Shown one piece after another: positions 34,373 through 42,046 of a stretch of 64,000 nt of DNA. Location: positions 1-64,000 of the forward strand of contig NZ_QTPO01000011.1 in the NCBI RefSeq assembly GCF_003853645.1, read 5' to 3'. The stretch is from Burkholderia sp. Bp9143. Lineage in GTDB: Bacteria > Pseudomonadota > Gammaproteobacteria > Burkholderiales > Burkholderiaceae. The notes under the pieces are model-generated. The model was given only the letters and a program-made list of their open reading frames with translations. It searched no databases and was not told the origin of the DNA. Position numbers and translations under genes: made by a program. Within the stretch, counting starts at the first letter, position 1. Every line of letters begins with the position of its first letter.

Positions 34373-34449
34373 GCATTGCCGTACGCGGACCATCGAGCGG
34401 CGCACGCCGCGCAAGCGATCCGGTCCCGTGAGGACGACGCAACGATCGA

Positions 34450-34707
34450 ATGCCCATGAACCGAGACCCCACCCAGTCGCTGCACCGGCCCGAGCCGCCG
34501 GTGCCCAACGTCGACCCGGTTCCCGTGCCGCCCGTGCCGGACGACGTGCCGCCCGGCACGCCGGAACCGTATCACGATCCGGAGGGCGACCCGCCGGAGC
34601 ACCCGCCACCGGAACGCGAGCCGCCGACGCGGGAGCCGCCGATTCACGCGCCGCCGACGGGCGTGCCGCCGGTGGCGTTTATCCCATCCACGGAGGGCAC
34701 ACGATGA
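34450..34707 (+). CDS. Proline-rich small protein (hypothetical)
   Basis: 85 aa, about one third proline, built of short PP/EPP/DPP repeats (PEPPVPNVDPVPVPPVPDD; PPTREPPIHAPPTG). Probably a disordered polyproline protein; no domain. Met3 (34456) is an alternative start. Its stop overlaps the next start by 4 nt (ATGA), supporting real translation. First gene of a sigma-54-driven operon. Confidence 0.65.
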   Translation: MPMNRDPTQSLHRPEPPVPNVDPVPVPPVPDDVPPGTPEPYHDPEGDPPEHPPPEREPPTREPPIHAPPTGVPPVAFIPSTEGTR

Positions 34708-35015
34708 GCATCACCGTGAAACCCGGCATGCTGCGCGACGTGGCCGAGACGCTCGGTCGCCATTTCGAGGCACGCGCGATGCCGTTCCATGTCGAGGAGC
34801 AGCCGGCCGGCGCACTGCATTTCGGCTTTCGTGTCGACGGCCATCCGGCGTCGCTGACCGTCACGTTCGATGCCGATGCGTTCGCGGCGCTCGAACAGGC
34901 CGATGTCGAGCGGCAACGCGGCGCGCTGACGCGCGTCGCGGCCGAGTTCGACACGATGATGGCGCGCCGCGCGCCGACCGCGTATGCGGGCGATTTCCAT
35001 TTCAACCGGCTCTGA
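34704..35015 (+). CDS. Hypothetical protein, DUF3022-like size and context
   Basis: 103 aa, start overlapping the upstream stop. It has a mixed alpha/beta look: MSITVKPGMLRDVAETLGRHF, HFGFRVDGHPASLTVTFDADAFAALE, ending YAGDFHFNRL. No family firmly recognised; general layout is reminiscent of the DUF3022 proteins elsewhere in the island, but the similarity is weak. Cytoplasmic. Confidence 0.65.
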   Translation: MSITVKPGMLRDVAETLGRHFEARAMPFHVEEQPAGALHFGFRVDGHPASLTVTFDADAFAALEQADVERQRGALTRVAAEFDTMMARRAPTAYAGDFHFNRL

Positions 35016-35066
35016 GCCGTGCCGTCACGGCCGGCTCCGGTGCCGCCGACTCCAGGGAGGATTCCG

Positions 35067-35378
35067 ATGAAACCGATCGAGACGCTACGCATGGGCGCCT
35101 GTGCGTTCGCCGCCGCGTGCGCGCTGGGCGCATGCACGCAACCGCAAGCCACCTACGGCACGCGCGGCGCACCGCCGGCGCCGCCGGACGGCCATGGCGC
35201 GTCGCCGACCACGACGATGCCGGATGCGAACACGCGCTACGACACGCGTCCGTCGCCGCAAAACAAGATGCCTCCGGGCGCGACAGGCGGCGAAGCGGCC
35301 GACGTGCCGCCGCCCGGGCCGAACGGCGTGCAGGGTGGCCAGTCGATGCCGGGTACGCCGCCGCCGGCGCTGTACTGA
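35067..35378 (+). CDS. Small proline-rich lipoprotein
   Basis: 103 aa. Signal sequence with lipobox-like CALGAC ending at a Cys near residue 22 (RMGACAFAAACALGAC|TQPQ), followed by a Pro/Gly/Thr-rich low-complexity mature part. AGGGAGG lies 6 nt before the ATG. Third gene of the 34450 operon, 51 nt after the previous stop. Probable outer-membrane-anchored lipoprotein of unknown role. Confidence 0.7.
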   Translation: MKPIETLRMGACAFAAACALGACTQPQATYGTRGAPPAPPDGHGASPTTTMPDANTRYDTRPSPQNKMPPGATGGEAADVPPPGPNGVQGGQSMPGTPPPALY

Positions 35379-35682
35379 CCGGACGCCGCGCGCGCGTCAC
35401 GCGCTGCGCAGCGTGATGCGCGCTGAGGAGCGCGATGGCGAGACCGCGCGAACCGTTCGGCAGCGACACAACGCACCGGCCACCCCGGGGGGCGCCCACG
35501 CATGGCCCTGCGCGAATTCCGTGCCCCCTAACTTCCCGCCGCTTGTAAAAAAGCGGCTCCGACGACGCGGCGCGACGGGGTACGAACGCACGAGAACCGC
35601 GCCGGACGGCGATTTGCCCGGCTGGCATGGAAGCTGCGTGGATTCCCGTATGCGAATTGCGCACACCGTCAGGAGGGCATCG
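35379..35682. other. Promoter region of rpoN2
   Basis: 304 bp without a gene. It contains a perfect dyad GCCGCTT (35538-35544) / AAGCGGC (35551-35557) with a 6-nt A-rich centre, 65 nt upstream of the sigma-54 promoter at 35623. The dyad is a candidate operator or enhancer site. Confidence 0.6.
35623..35638 (+). promoter_or_regulatory. Sigma-54 promoter of rpoN2 (autoregulation)
   Basis: TGGCATGGAAGCTGCG: TGG and TGC with 10 nt between GG and GC. Predicted start near 35650, about 33 nt before the rpoN2 ATG. It implies the sigma factor, or a chromosomal paralogue, drives its own gene. Confidence 0.72.
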
Positions 35683-37116
35683 ATGTCAGTCACGCTTGCG
35701 CTGCAGATGCGGCAGCATCTGGCACTCACGCCGAGGCTTCAGCAGTCGCTTCGCCTGCTGCAGTTGTCTTCGCTCGAATTCCAGCAGGAATTGCGGCAGG
35801 CGCTCGACTCGAATCCATTTCTCGAAGACGGGCAGGGCGACGACGAAGCCGCCGCCGACGCACCCGAACGTACCGCCGAAGCCGCGGCACCCGAGCCGGT
35901 GCCCGAGCGCGAGGAGGTGCGTCCGCCGGACGGCGAGGTGTCGTACACGGCCGCCCCGGCGCCGCGCGGCACGGGCCGCCAGGCCGACGACGCGGGCGAC
36001 CTGTCACCCGGCGAATGGATGGCGGCGGAGCCGTCGCTGCACCAGCAGCTGCACGACGCGCTGCGGCTCTATCCGCTGAACAAGCGCGATCGCGAGGCCG
36101 CGCGCATCGTGATCGACGCGCTCGACGAAGACGGCTACCTGCGCCAGGAGCTGGCCGAGCTGCTGGTCGCGGCCGATCCGGCGCTGCTGCTGTCGGAACA
36201 GGATCTCGCGGTCGCGCTGCGGCTCGTGCAGATGCTCGATCGCCCGGGCATCGCAGCGCGCTCGCTGTCCGAGTGCCTGGTGCTGCAGCTCGACGCGATT
36301 CCGGCCGGCACGCCGGCGCTCGCGGAAGCGAAGGCGATCGCGCGCGAACATCTCGAACGGCTCGCGCGGCGCGAAACGGCGGAGATCCAGCGGCGCGTCG
36401 GCTGCAACCAGGCGACGATGCATGCCGCGTGCGCGCTGGTACGCGGGCTCGATCCACGCCCCGGCAACCATTACGGCAGCACACGCGGCGACTACGTGGT
36501 GCCCGACGTGATCGTGCGCCAGGTGCGCGACGAATGGATCGTGACGATCAACCCGGCCGTGCTGCCGCGTGCGCGGCTGCACGAACGCTATGCGACGCTG
36601 TTCGCGCAGTCGAGCGGCGAGCGCGATTCACCGCTCGGCCAGCAGCTGCAGGAAGCGCGCTGGCTGATCCGCAACGTGCGGAAGCGCTTCGACACGATCC
36701 AGCGCGTCGGCGAATGCATCGTCGCGCGGCAGCGCGACTTCTTCCGCTACGGCGAGATCGCGATGAAGCCGCTCGTGCTGCGCGACATCGCCGAAGAACT
36801 CGACCTGCACGAATCGACCGTGTCGCGCGCGACGGGCAACAAGTACATGGCCACGCCGCACGGCACGTTCGAGTTCAAGCACTTCTTCCCGCGCAAGCTC
36901 GAGGCGGCCGGCAAGGGCGTGTGTTCGGCATCGGCCGCGAAGGTGCTGATCCGCGACATGATCGCGGCCGAGCACCACACCGAGCCGCTGTCCGACGTCG
37001 CGCTCGCGCAGAACCTCGCGGGCCGCGGCATCCTTCTTGCGCGTCGTACGGTGACCAAGTATCGCCAGGCGATGAAGATTCCGCCGGCCGAACTGCGCCG
37101 GCGCGACCCCGCGTGA
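35683..37116 (+). CDS. rpoN2: RNA polymerase sigma-54 factor, second copy
   Basis: 477 aa from the ATG at 35683 (AGGAGG 7 nt upstream). Region I (1-50) has MSVTLALQMRQHLALTPRLQQSLRLLQLSSLEFQQEL, which contacts activators. An acidic, Pro-rich region II (about 55-110) follows. The core-binding region comes next, and the C-terminus has the HTH (LRDIAEELDLHESTVSRATGNKY) and the RpoN box ARRTVTKYR near 457. Complete and apparently functional. It lies in the middle of the genes whose promoters it would read. Burkholderia normally carry a separate housekeeping rpoN, so this is taken as a second copy (inference). Confidence 0.94.
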   Translation: MSVTLALQMRQHLALTPRLQQSLRLLQLSSLEFQQELRQALDSNPFLEDGQGDDEAAADAPERTAEAAAPEPVPEREEVRPPDGEVSYTAAPAPRGTGRQADDAGDLSPGEWMAAEPSLHQQLHDALRLYPLNKRDREAARIVIDALDEDGYLRQELAELLVAADPALLLSEQDLAVALRLVQMLDRPGIAARSLSECLVLQLDAIPAGTPALAEAKAIAREHLERLARRETAEIQRRVGCNQATMHAACALVRGLDPRPGNHYGSTRGDYVVPDVIVRQVRDEWIVTINPAVLPRARLHERYATLFAQSSGERDSPLGQQLQEARWLIRNVRKRFDTIQRVGECIVARQRDFFRYGEIAMKPLVLRDIAEELDLHESTVSRATGNKYMATPHGTFEFKHFFPRKLEAAGKGVCSASAAKVLIRDMIAAEHHTEPLSDVALAQNLAGRGILLARRTVTKYRQAMKIPPAELRRRDPA

Positions 37117-37186
37117 CGATGCCGTCCGAACCGCGCGCGGCCCGCGGGCTGCGGCCGTCGCGCGCGCCACCGAGAGGAGGAAAGCC

Positions 37187-37375
37187 ATGCCAGCCAAGTC
37201 CCAGGCACAGCAGCGCGCCGCCGGGGCCGCCCTGTCGGCCAAGCGCGGCGAAACGAAAATGAAGGACCTGAAGCCGCCTTCGAAGTCGATGGCCAAGTCG
37301 ATGACCGAAAAGGAGCTCGAGAAAATGGCGTCGACGCCGATCCATGGCAAACCCAGGCACAAGCACGATTCCTGA
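37187..37375 (+). CDS. DUF3008 family small basic protein
   Basis: 62 aa: MPAKSQAQQRAAGAALSAKRGE, then KPPSKSMAKSMTEKELEKMAS and a His/Lys tail (GKPRHKHDS). This matches DUF3008, small stationary-phase proteins in proteobacteria. GAGAGGAGG precedes the ATG. It lies 70 nt after rpoN2 and may be co-transcribed. Probably nucleic-acid associated given the charge (inference). Confidence 0.85.
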   Translation: MPAKSQAQQRAAGAALSAKRGETKMKDLKPPSKSMAKSMTEKELEKMASTPIHGKPRHKHDS

Positions 37376-37429
37376 TCGACGGCGACACGCGTCGACGATC
37401 GCCGTTCTTCAGGACTCCAGGAGGCATTC

Positions 37430-37591
37430 ATGCTTCGATACGCCATCATCTTCTTCATCATCGCGATCGTCGCCGCCTTGTTCGGCTTCGGCGGCATCGC
37501 GGCGGGCGCGGCCGAGATCGCGAAGATCCTGTTCTACATTTTCGTCGTGATCTTCCTGGTCACGCTGCTGCTGGGCGTCGTGCGACGATGA
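37430..37591 (+). CDS. DUF1328 (YtjA-like) small membrane protein
   Basis: 53 aa with two membrane helices: [22 protein letters not shown] and [19 protein letters not shown], the complete DUF1328 pattern. AGGAGG lies 7 nt upstream. The stop overlaps the next start (ATGA). The family is membrane-embedded, general-stress induced and of unknown function. Confidence 0.9.
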   Translation: MLRYAIIFFIIAIVAALFGFGGIAAGAAEIAKILFYIFVVIFLVTLLLGVVRR

Positions 37592-37974
37592 CGGTCGCCC
37601 CCGACCGTTCGCAGCGCATCGCGGAACTCGAACATGCGCTCGCGAACGGATTTCCGTCGCAGTCGACCCTCGTCGTGCACGCGGACGACGCATCGGGGCG
37701 ACTGACGATCCAGGTGTCGTGGGTGCGCGTGCCGGCCGAGGAAAACGCGCGTCAATGGCGCTGCGTGGTCGACCTGCGCTTCGATCCGGATGTGCTCACG
37801 CGCTATGCGTCACTTGGCGCGGCCGACCGGCTGCGCGTGCGCACCCAGCTGTGCGACCTCGCGCGGCGCGCGGTGGACGAACAAAAGCCGCGCGTCGAGG
37901 ACGCCGAGATCGAATGCAACGTCGCGCTCGACGTGACGCGCGCCGAACTCGATCGCGCATTGCGCGCGCCCTGA
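37588..37974 (+). CDS. DUF3022 family protein, paralogue 1
   Basis: 128 aa, start overlapping the DUF1328 stop by 4 nt. The core [54 protein letters not shown] and [21 protein letters not shown] aligns by eye with the second DUF3022 protein at 39508 (DVETGRITFQAAWVLVPD..., LALDCDTMERYADLDDGARMRVHAML). Soluble, cytoplasmic, unknown role; found mainly in Burkholderia. Confidence 0.8.
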   Translation: MTVAPDRSQRIAELEHALANGFPSQSTLVVHADDASGRLTIQVSWVRVPAEENARQWRCVVDLRFDPDVLTRYASLGAADRLRVRTQLCDLARRAVDEQKPRVEDAEIECNVALDVTRAELDRALRAP

Positions 37975-38285
37975 CGCAGCTGACGCAGCCTGCAGCGACA
38001 CCGCAGCGACACCACGGCCGGACCGCGGCGGTACGCGCCGCACGGCTCGTCCGTGACGGATCCCGGAACGGGGCCCCGAACGGCCCCCGAACGGCTCCCG
38101 CATGGCTCCCCGAATGGGTCGGGCGTGCGGCCGATCCCGACGCACCGCGCCGCGCGTTCCCGGACGACCTTGGCCGGCATCGCGTGCGGGCGCGCGAGGA
38201 GCAGGCGACCGAGCCGCCGGCGTAGCGGCGCACGGGCGCCCGCCGCTTCGGGCGGCGCGCACGCACGCAGCAAAGGAGGGCAGAC
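37975..38285. other. Intergenic region before ku
   Basis: 311 bp with short direct repeats of CCCGAACGG around 38070-38100. A + frame ending at a TAG near 38225 (AWLPEWVGRAADPDAPRRAF...) has GC-rich third positions and could be a small gene lacking a clear start. No sigma-54 match seen. Confidence 0.4.
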
Positions 38286-38817
38286 ATGGCACCGCGGATG
38301 ATATGGAAAGGCGCGATCAGCTTCGGGCTCGTTCATGTGCCCGTGCAGTTGTTTCCCGCGACGCGCACCGTGAAGCCGTCGTTCCGGCTGCTCGACAAGC
38401 GCTCGATGGACCCCGTCGGCTACCGGCAGATCAACAAGCGCACCGGCAAGGAAGTCATGCGCGAGGACATCGTGCGCGGCTACGAGTACGAGAAGGAGCG
38501 CTACGTCGTCCTGACCGACGAAGAGATCCGCGCGGCGAACCCCGAATCGACGCAGACCGTCGACATCCTCACGTTCGTCGACGAGGGCGCGGTGTCGTTC
38601 CTGTATCTCGACACGCCTTACTACCACCTTGCTACCTCGTGCCGGACCGCAAGGGCGAGAAGGTCTACGCGCTGTTGCGCGACGCGCTGAAGGACAGCGG
38701 CAAGATCGGCATCGCGCTCGTCGTGATGCGCGACCGCCAGCATCTCGGCGCGCTGATTCCGGTCGGGCCGCTGCTCGCGCTCGACACGCTGCGCTGGCAG
38801 GAAGAGCTGTGGGCGCA
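38286..38817 (+). pseudogene. ku: Non-homologous end-joining protein Ku, frameshifted and truncated
   Basis: Starts intact: MAPRMIWKGAISFGLVHVPV, KRTGKEVMREDIVRGYEYEKE and FVDEGAVSFLYLDTPYY, the N-terminal Ku core. At 38617-38638 an 11-bp near-duplication (CTTACTACCAC then CTTGCTACCTC) shifts the frame. The next frame continues correctly (LVPDRKGEKVYALLRDALKDSGKIGIALVVMRDRQHLGAL, in outline) up to ALDTLRWQEELWAQR near 38815. There it is cut off and joined to a reversed antiporter fragment. Two independent lesions remove the last third, including the LigD-contacting tail, so it cannot be functional. Confidence 0.88.
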
Positions 38818-38887
38818 GCGCCGACGTCGCGACGCCCATGCCCAGCAGCACCGTGCCGACGATCAGATACCACAGCGTTTCATGCAT
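38815..38887 (-). pseudogene. 5' fragment of a sodium/proton antiporter-like membrane protein
   Basis: Reading minus from 38887 gives MHETLWYLIVGTVLLGMGVATSAL, the start of a CPA-type antiporter's first membrane helix. After 24 codons it runs into the antisense of ku. It is the other side of the deletion junction near 38815-38818. Confidence 0.6.
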
Positions 38888-38905
38888 GCGGGCAATCGGG
38901 TGCCG

Positions 38906-39262
38906 TCACAGCTTGCGGCCGAACGCCTCGCGCAGTTTCCGCTTCGCGCGTTCGAGCGTCGCGCGGCGTGTTTTCGGCAGGTTGCGGCCCGCGCGGTTCA
39001 CATAGAAGTTCAGCATCGACATCGCCGACTGGAACGGCGTCCCCTTGCGGCGGCGGCTGTGTTCGGCCGAGCGCTTGAGCGACGCGGCGATCTTGCCCGG
39101 GTCGTCGGACTTGAAGATTTCGGGCTCGATGTCGAGCACATCGCTTTTCTGCATGACCTCGGCGGACCAGCGCTTGCGGTGATGCGGATCGTGGCCGCGC
39201 GCATGGCCCGGGCGGCGCGTCGCGCGTTTGCCGTGCGGATGGGAAGCGGAAGCTGAAGGCAT
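38906..39262 (-). CDS. DUF3175 domain protein
   Basis: 118 aa from the ATG at 39262. A His/Arg-rich N-terminus (ASHPHGKRATRRPGHARGHD) is followed by the DUF3175 core: RWSAEVMQKSDVLDIEPEIFK, DPGKIAASLKRSAEHSRRRKG, FQSAMSMLNFYVNRAGRNLP and ERAKRKLREAFGR. Basic, probably DNA- or RNA-associated; function unknown. A sigma-54 promoter on this strand at 39308-39323 gives a leader of about 35 nt. Confidence 0.88.
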   Translation of the reverse strand: MPSASASHPHGKRATRRPGHARGHDPHHRKRWSAEVMQKSDVLDIEPEIFKSDDPGKIAASLKRSAEHSRRRKGTPFQSAMSMLNFYVNRAGRNLPKTRRATLERAKRKLREAFGRKL

Positions 39263-39307
39263 GGCGGGCTCCGTACGGGATCGAGATGGATCGCTGGGCG
39301 TGAGCGC

Positions 39308-39323
39308 CGCAAACCGCGTGCCG
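39308..39323 (-). promoter_or_regulatory. Sigma-54 promoter for the DUF3175 gene
   Basis: Minus strand reads CGGCACGCGGTTTGCG, near-consensus. Predicted start near 39297, leader about 35 nt. It is divergent from the + strand promoter at 39335. Confidence 0.75.
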
Positions 39324-39334
39324 CCCATCGCCGA

Positions 39335-39350
39335 TGGCACGGGCCTTGCT
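39335..39350 (+). promoter_or_regulatory. Sigma-54 promoter, full consensus
   Basis: TGGCACGGGCCTTGCT matches TGGCAC-N5-TTGCW at every conserved position. Predicted start near 39362; drives the small ORF at 39405 and the DUF3022 gene at 39508. Confidence 0.85.
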
Positions 39351-39404
39351 GAACCGTATGCGCAGGAACTTCACGACAGCGGTTCCATTGAGGGAGAACG
39401 TTTC

Positions 39405-39521
39405 ATGAACGCAGCATCCGAATCGAAATCCGCCGCGCGCCGGATTCTCGCGTGCGCGGCCGTCGCGCTGATCGCCGCGGCGCGCCGCCACCACGCAGGA
39501 GGACATCATGCAATCGAATGA
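39405..39521 (+). CDS. Very small secreted-type peptide, possibly a truncated gene
   Basis: 38 aa with AGGGAGA 6-8 nt before the ATG: MNAASESKSAARRILACAAVALIAAARRHHAGG. It looks like the signal sequence of a small exported protein that runs out after the hydrophobic stretch; the last codons overlap the ribosome site and start of the DUF3022 gene. Probably the 5' remnant of a deleted gene, or a leader peptide. Confidence 0.4.
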   Translation: MNAASESKSAARRILACAAVALIAAARRHHAGGHHAIE

Positions 39522-39873
39522 CCGGATCTCGCTCGACGACTACGAGCAGGACACCGAAGCGGTCGACACCGACGATCTCGATACGACGGTGCATCTCGAC
39601 GTCGAGACCGGCAGGATCACGTTTCAGGCGGCGTGGGTGCTCGTGCCCGATGCGCCGCCCGATACCGCGCGGCACGCGGTCGTGCTCGCGCTCGACTGCG
39701 ACACGATGGAGCGCTATGCGGACCTCGACGACGGCGCGCGGATGCGCGTGCACGCGATGCTGCACGAGAGCGTGCAGGCCGCGCTCGATGCGCTGCCGGA
39801 CGTGACCGAGGACCTGACGCTGACGGTCGAACTGACCGACGCGATGCTCGACGCCGCGCGTCACCTGCAGTGA
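39508..39873 (+). CDS. DUF3022 family protein, paralogue 2
   Basis: 121 aa. AGGAGG lies 5-6 nt before the ATG. An acidic N-terminus (SLDDYEQDTEAVDTDDLDTT) is followed by the DUF3022 core LDVETGRITFQAAWVLVPDAPP, LALDCDTMERYADLDDGARM and LTLTVELTDAMLDAARHLQ. Paralogue of the 37588 gene, both in the island. Controlled by the full-consensus sigma-54 promoter at 39335. Confidence 0.8.
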   Translation: MQSNDRISLDDYEQDTEAVDTDDLDTTVHLDVETGRITFQAAWVLVPDAPPDTARHAVVLALDCDTMERYADLDDGARMRVHAMLHESVQAALDALPDVTEDLTLTVELTDAMLDAARHLQ

Positions 39874-39955
39874 GCGCGGCGGGGCGGTCCGGGCGCGCAG
39901 CCTCGCACGAAGGCCGCTCGCGGCCCCGCTGAATGCGGACGCGTTACACATTCCG

Positions 39956-39970
39956 TTGAAATCTTTGCAG
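39956..39970 (+). promoter_or_regulatory. Possible activator-binding motif TTGAAA-N3-TTGCAG (copy 2)
   Basis: TTGAAATCTTTGCAG, 129 nt upstream of the sigma-54 promoter at 40099; flanking bases CCG before and ACG after resemble copy 3. Confidence 0.55.
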
Positions 39971-40098
39971 ACGCCGCACGGCGTGACGTCACACGGCCCG
40001 TACACACCACCGGGCGGCACATGCACACGCCATCGTTCGCCGATTGCGGGTCGCGCCCCACCGAAGCGGGGTCGTATGGTTTGAGTCCACAGGGGGCG

Positions 40099-40114
40099 CG
40101 GCACGCCGATTGCT
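40099..40114 (+). promoter_or_regulatory. Sigma-54 promoter for the PfpI-DUF1488 pair
   Basis: CGGCACGCCGATTGCT, near-consensus with ATTGCT. Predicted start near 40126, about 25 nt before the ATG. Confidence 0.78.
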
Positions 40115-40150
40115 GCGCGACCGGTGCCGCAACACGACAGGGAGCGTTCC

Positions 40151-40699
40151 ATGATCGGCAAGCTGGATCAATGCAAGGTAGCGATACTCTCGGTCGACGG
40201 CTTCGAGGAAGCCGAGCTCGTCGAACCGCAGCGCGCGCTGACGGCCGAAGGCGCGCACGTCGACGTGATTTCGCAGCAGCGCGGCGAGATCCAGGGATTC
40301 AGGCACGTCGACAAGGGCGATCGCGTGAAGGTCGACCGCACGTTCGACGATGCGCGCGAAGGCGGCTACGACGCGGTCGTGCTGCCGGGCGGCGTCGTCA
40401 ATGGCGACGCGATCCGGATGCTGCCGGCCGCGCGCGAATTCGTGACCGCGGCCGTCGGCGCGGGCAAGCCCATCGCGGCGATCTGTCACGGCGGCTGGCT
40501 GCTCGTCTCGTCCGGGCTGGTGGAGGGCCGCACGATGACGAGCTGGCCGAGCCTGCAGGACGACATCCGCAACGCGGGCGGCAAGTGGGTCGACCAGGAG
40601 GTCGTGCGCGACGGCAACCTGATCACGAGCCGCAAGCCCGACGACCTGCCCGCATTCAACGGCGCGCTGGTGCAGTGCCTCGCGTCGCGGGGGGGATGA
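40151..40699 (+). CDS. DJ-1/PfpI family protein (YhbO-type)
   Basis: 182 aa from the ATG at 40151 (GGGAGCG upstream). One DJ-1/PfpI fold: VAILSVDGFEEAELVEP (acidic residue near 19), GYDAVVLPGGVVNGDAIRM, and the nucleophile elbow AAICHGGWLLVSS with the catalytic Cys near 116 and adjacent His. YhbO-like members protect against oxidative, acid and glyoxal stress. Followed 3 nt later by the DUF1488 gene, so co-translated. Confidence 0.92.
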   Translation: MIGKLDQCKVAILSVDGFEEAELVEPQRALTAEGAHVDVISQQRGEIQGFRHVDKGDRVKVDRTFDDAREGGYDAVVLPGGVVNGDAIRMLPAAREFVTAAVGAGKPIAAICHGGWLLVSSGLVEGRTMTSWPSLQDDIRNAGGKWVDQEVVRDGNLITSRKPDDLPAFNGALVQCLASRGG

Positions 40700-40702
40700 G
40701 CG

Positions 40703-41044
40703 ATGCCGGCCGATTCCGTTCGCCGCGTGACGCTGACCGACGCTCCGCCCGTGTTCGACGGCGCGGCGCTGCAGATGCGCTTCGTCGTCGAGGTCGACGG
40801 GAAGCCGCACACCTGCGCGATCACGGTCGAGGCGCTCGAGGATCATTTCGGCGCGCGTTCCGCGCTCGAAGCCGATCTGCGCGACGCGTTCGACCGCGGC
40901 CGCTCCCGCATCGAGGCCGCGTGCGCGGAAGTGCTCGCCGACGGCAAGGGTGGCGTAGAGCTCCACAGCGGCTACTTCCGCGTGCGCGATAAGGCGGCGG
41001 GCAAGACGGCACGCGCCGGGCTGATCCGCTCGCGGAAGTCGTGA
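40703..41044 (+). CDS. DUF1488 family protein
   Basis: 113 aa. It has the DUF1488 outline: VRRVTLTDAPPVFDGAALQMRFVVEVDGKPHTCAITVEALEDHF in outline, then DRGRSRIEAACAEVLADGKGGVELHSGYFRV. Soluble, unknown role. Downstream of PfpI with a 3-nt gap and no promoter of its own. Confidence 0.85.
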   Translation: MPADSVRRVTLTDAPPVFDGAALQMRFVVEVDGKPHTCAITVEALEDHFGARSALEADLRDAFDRGRSRIEAACAEVLADGKGGVELHSGYFRVRDKAAGKTARAGLIRSRKS

Positions 41045-41108
41045 TTCACGCGGCGCGGGTTGCGCGCATGCAACGCATCGTGCCCCCTTGGCGCGCCATT
41101 ACACGCCG

Positions 41109-41123
41109 TTGAAAACTTTGCAG
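41109..41123 (+). promoter_or_regulatory. Possible activator-binding motif TTGAAA-N3-TTGCAG (copy 3)
   Basis: TTGAAAACTTTGCAG, 75 nt upstream of the sigma-54 promoter at 41198; preceded by CCG as in copy 2. Confidence 0.55.
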
Positions 41124-41197
41124 CGGCTCCCGAACGGCCTGCAGTGACACATCGCGCCGGGCGCCGGCTGCTCATGGGGCTTCTTCGTCCCACATAC

Positions 41198-41213
41198 TGG
41201 CACGCTCCCTGCG
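41198..41213 (+). promoter_or_regulatory. Sigma-54 promoter for the 41301 gene
   Basis: TGGCACGCTCCCTGCG: perfect -24 element, CTGC at -12, spacing correct. Predicted start near 41225, leader about 76 nt. Confidence 0.8.
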
Positions 41214-41300
41214 TGTATCCCCGATTGCGGCGCACGATTTGCGCTTGCGCCATCGCGATGCAGCCGCCGTATCGCCCCACGCAGTCAATAGGGAGACAAC

Positions 41301-41525
41301 ATGCTGACCGCACATGAATTTGCCGCGCTGTTCCTGGTACACCGCGCGCCGGAACAGATCCGGGCCGACCACGAAGATATTGTCTCGCTGATGGAGCAAC
41401 ACCTGATCGAGATGCATTCAGACGAATCGGGCGCGAGCCGGTTTGCCCTGACGCCGAACGGGCTGTCGATCGTGCAGTGCATGCAGCGGCACGTCGGGCG
41501 CGGATTCAGCAGTGCCGACGCATGA
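41301..41525 (+). CDS. Hypothetical small protein in the sigma-54 island
   Basis: 74 aa: MLTAHEFAALFLVHRAPEQIRADHEDIVSLMEQHLIEMH in outline, ending QRHVGRGFSSADA. Helical and soluble, resembling a short winged-helix N-terminus (LTPNGLSIVQCMQ), but no family is certain. GGGAGA lies before the ATG. Good sigma-54 promoter and activator motif upstream. Confidence 0.72.
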   Translation: MLTAHEFAALFLVHRAPEQIRADHEDIVSLMEQHLIEMHSDESGASRFALTPNGLSIVQCMQRHVGRGFSSADA

Positions 41526-41541
41526 GGTCGCTCCGCGTCGC

Positions 41542-42006
41542 TCAGTGCGCGATCGCGACCGATGCGTTGACCTGCACGACCGGCGTATCGCCGTCGAACG
41601 GCGGCGCGTACAGGAAGCGCTCGATCACGCCGGGCTCGAACAGCAGGCAGCAGGTCGAGCCGCCGTACTGGAAACAGCCGATCTCGGCGCCTTTGTCGAC
41701 GCGCTGCCCCGGCACGACCTCGATCACGCACGACGACACGTCGCCCATCCCGACGAACACGGCCGCGACCGTGCCGATCCCCGGATCGTTGCTCTCGATC
41801 GCGACCACCGCGCGCGCGGCGACGGCCGTCATGTAGCCCTGCGAGTCGTTGAGCCCGGCCGGGTCCGGGCCTTCCGCCTCGGCGACCGAGTAGTAGGTGC
41901 CGTCGACCCGGTACGCGTGCGTGACGGTGCCGCGCACCGGCACATGCCGGCGGTGATGGTTGTACGCGCTCAGGTACGCCTGGTACAGGTCGCCGCCGGC
42001 AAGGGG
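41542..42006 (-). pseudogene. Phosphatidylserine decarboxylase family protein, N-terminally truncated
   Basis: The frame carries the C-terminal half of a PSD-like enzyme: DLYQAYLSAYNHHRRHVPVRG, YYSVAEAEGPDPAGLNDSQGYMTAVAARAVVAIES in outline, FVGMGDVSSCVIEVVPGQRVDKGAEIGCFQYGGST in outline, and RFLYAPPF. The GGST motif (cleavage/pyruvoyl site) is present. Upstream of PLAGGDLYQ the frame turns to unrelated arginine-rich residues with no start, so the N-terminal part has been deleted near 42006-42030. Confidence 0.75.
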
Positions 42007-42046
42007 CGCGGTACGAACGCGGGCAGCAAGGCGCTTGCCCGGCGCG

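Noticed and set aside
35140..35160. Sigma-54-like match inside the lipoprotein gene
   Set aside because: Lies within coding sequence with no gene start downstream at a sensible distance; background match in GC-rich DNA.
38053..38301. 82-codon + ORF before ku
   Set aside because: Overlaps the ku ribosome site in the wrong frame; composition typical of non-coding GC-rich DNA.
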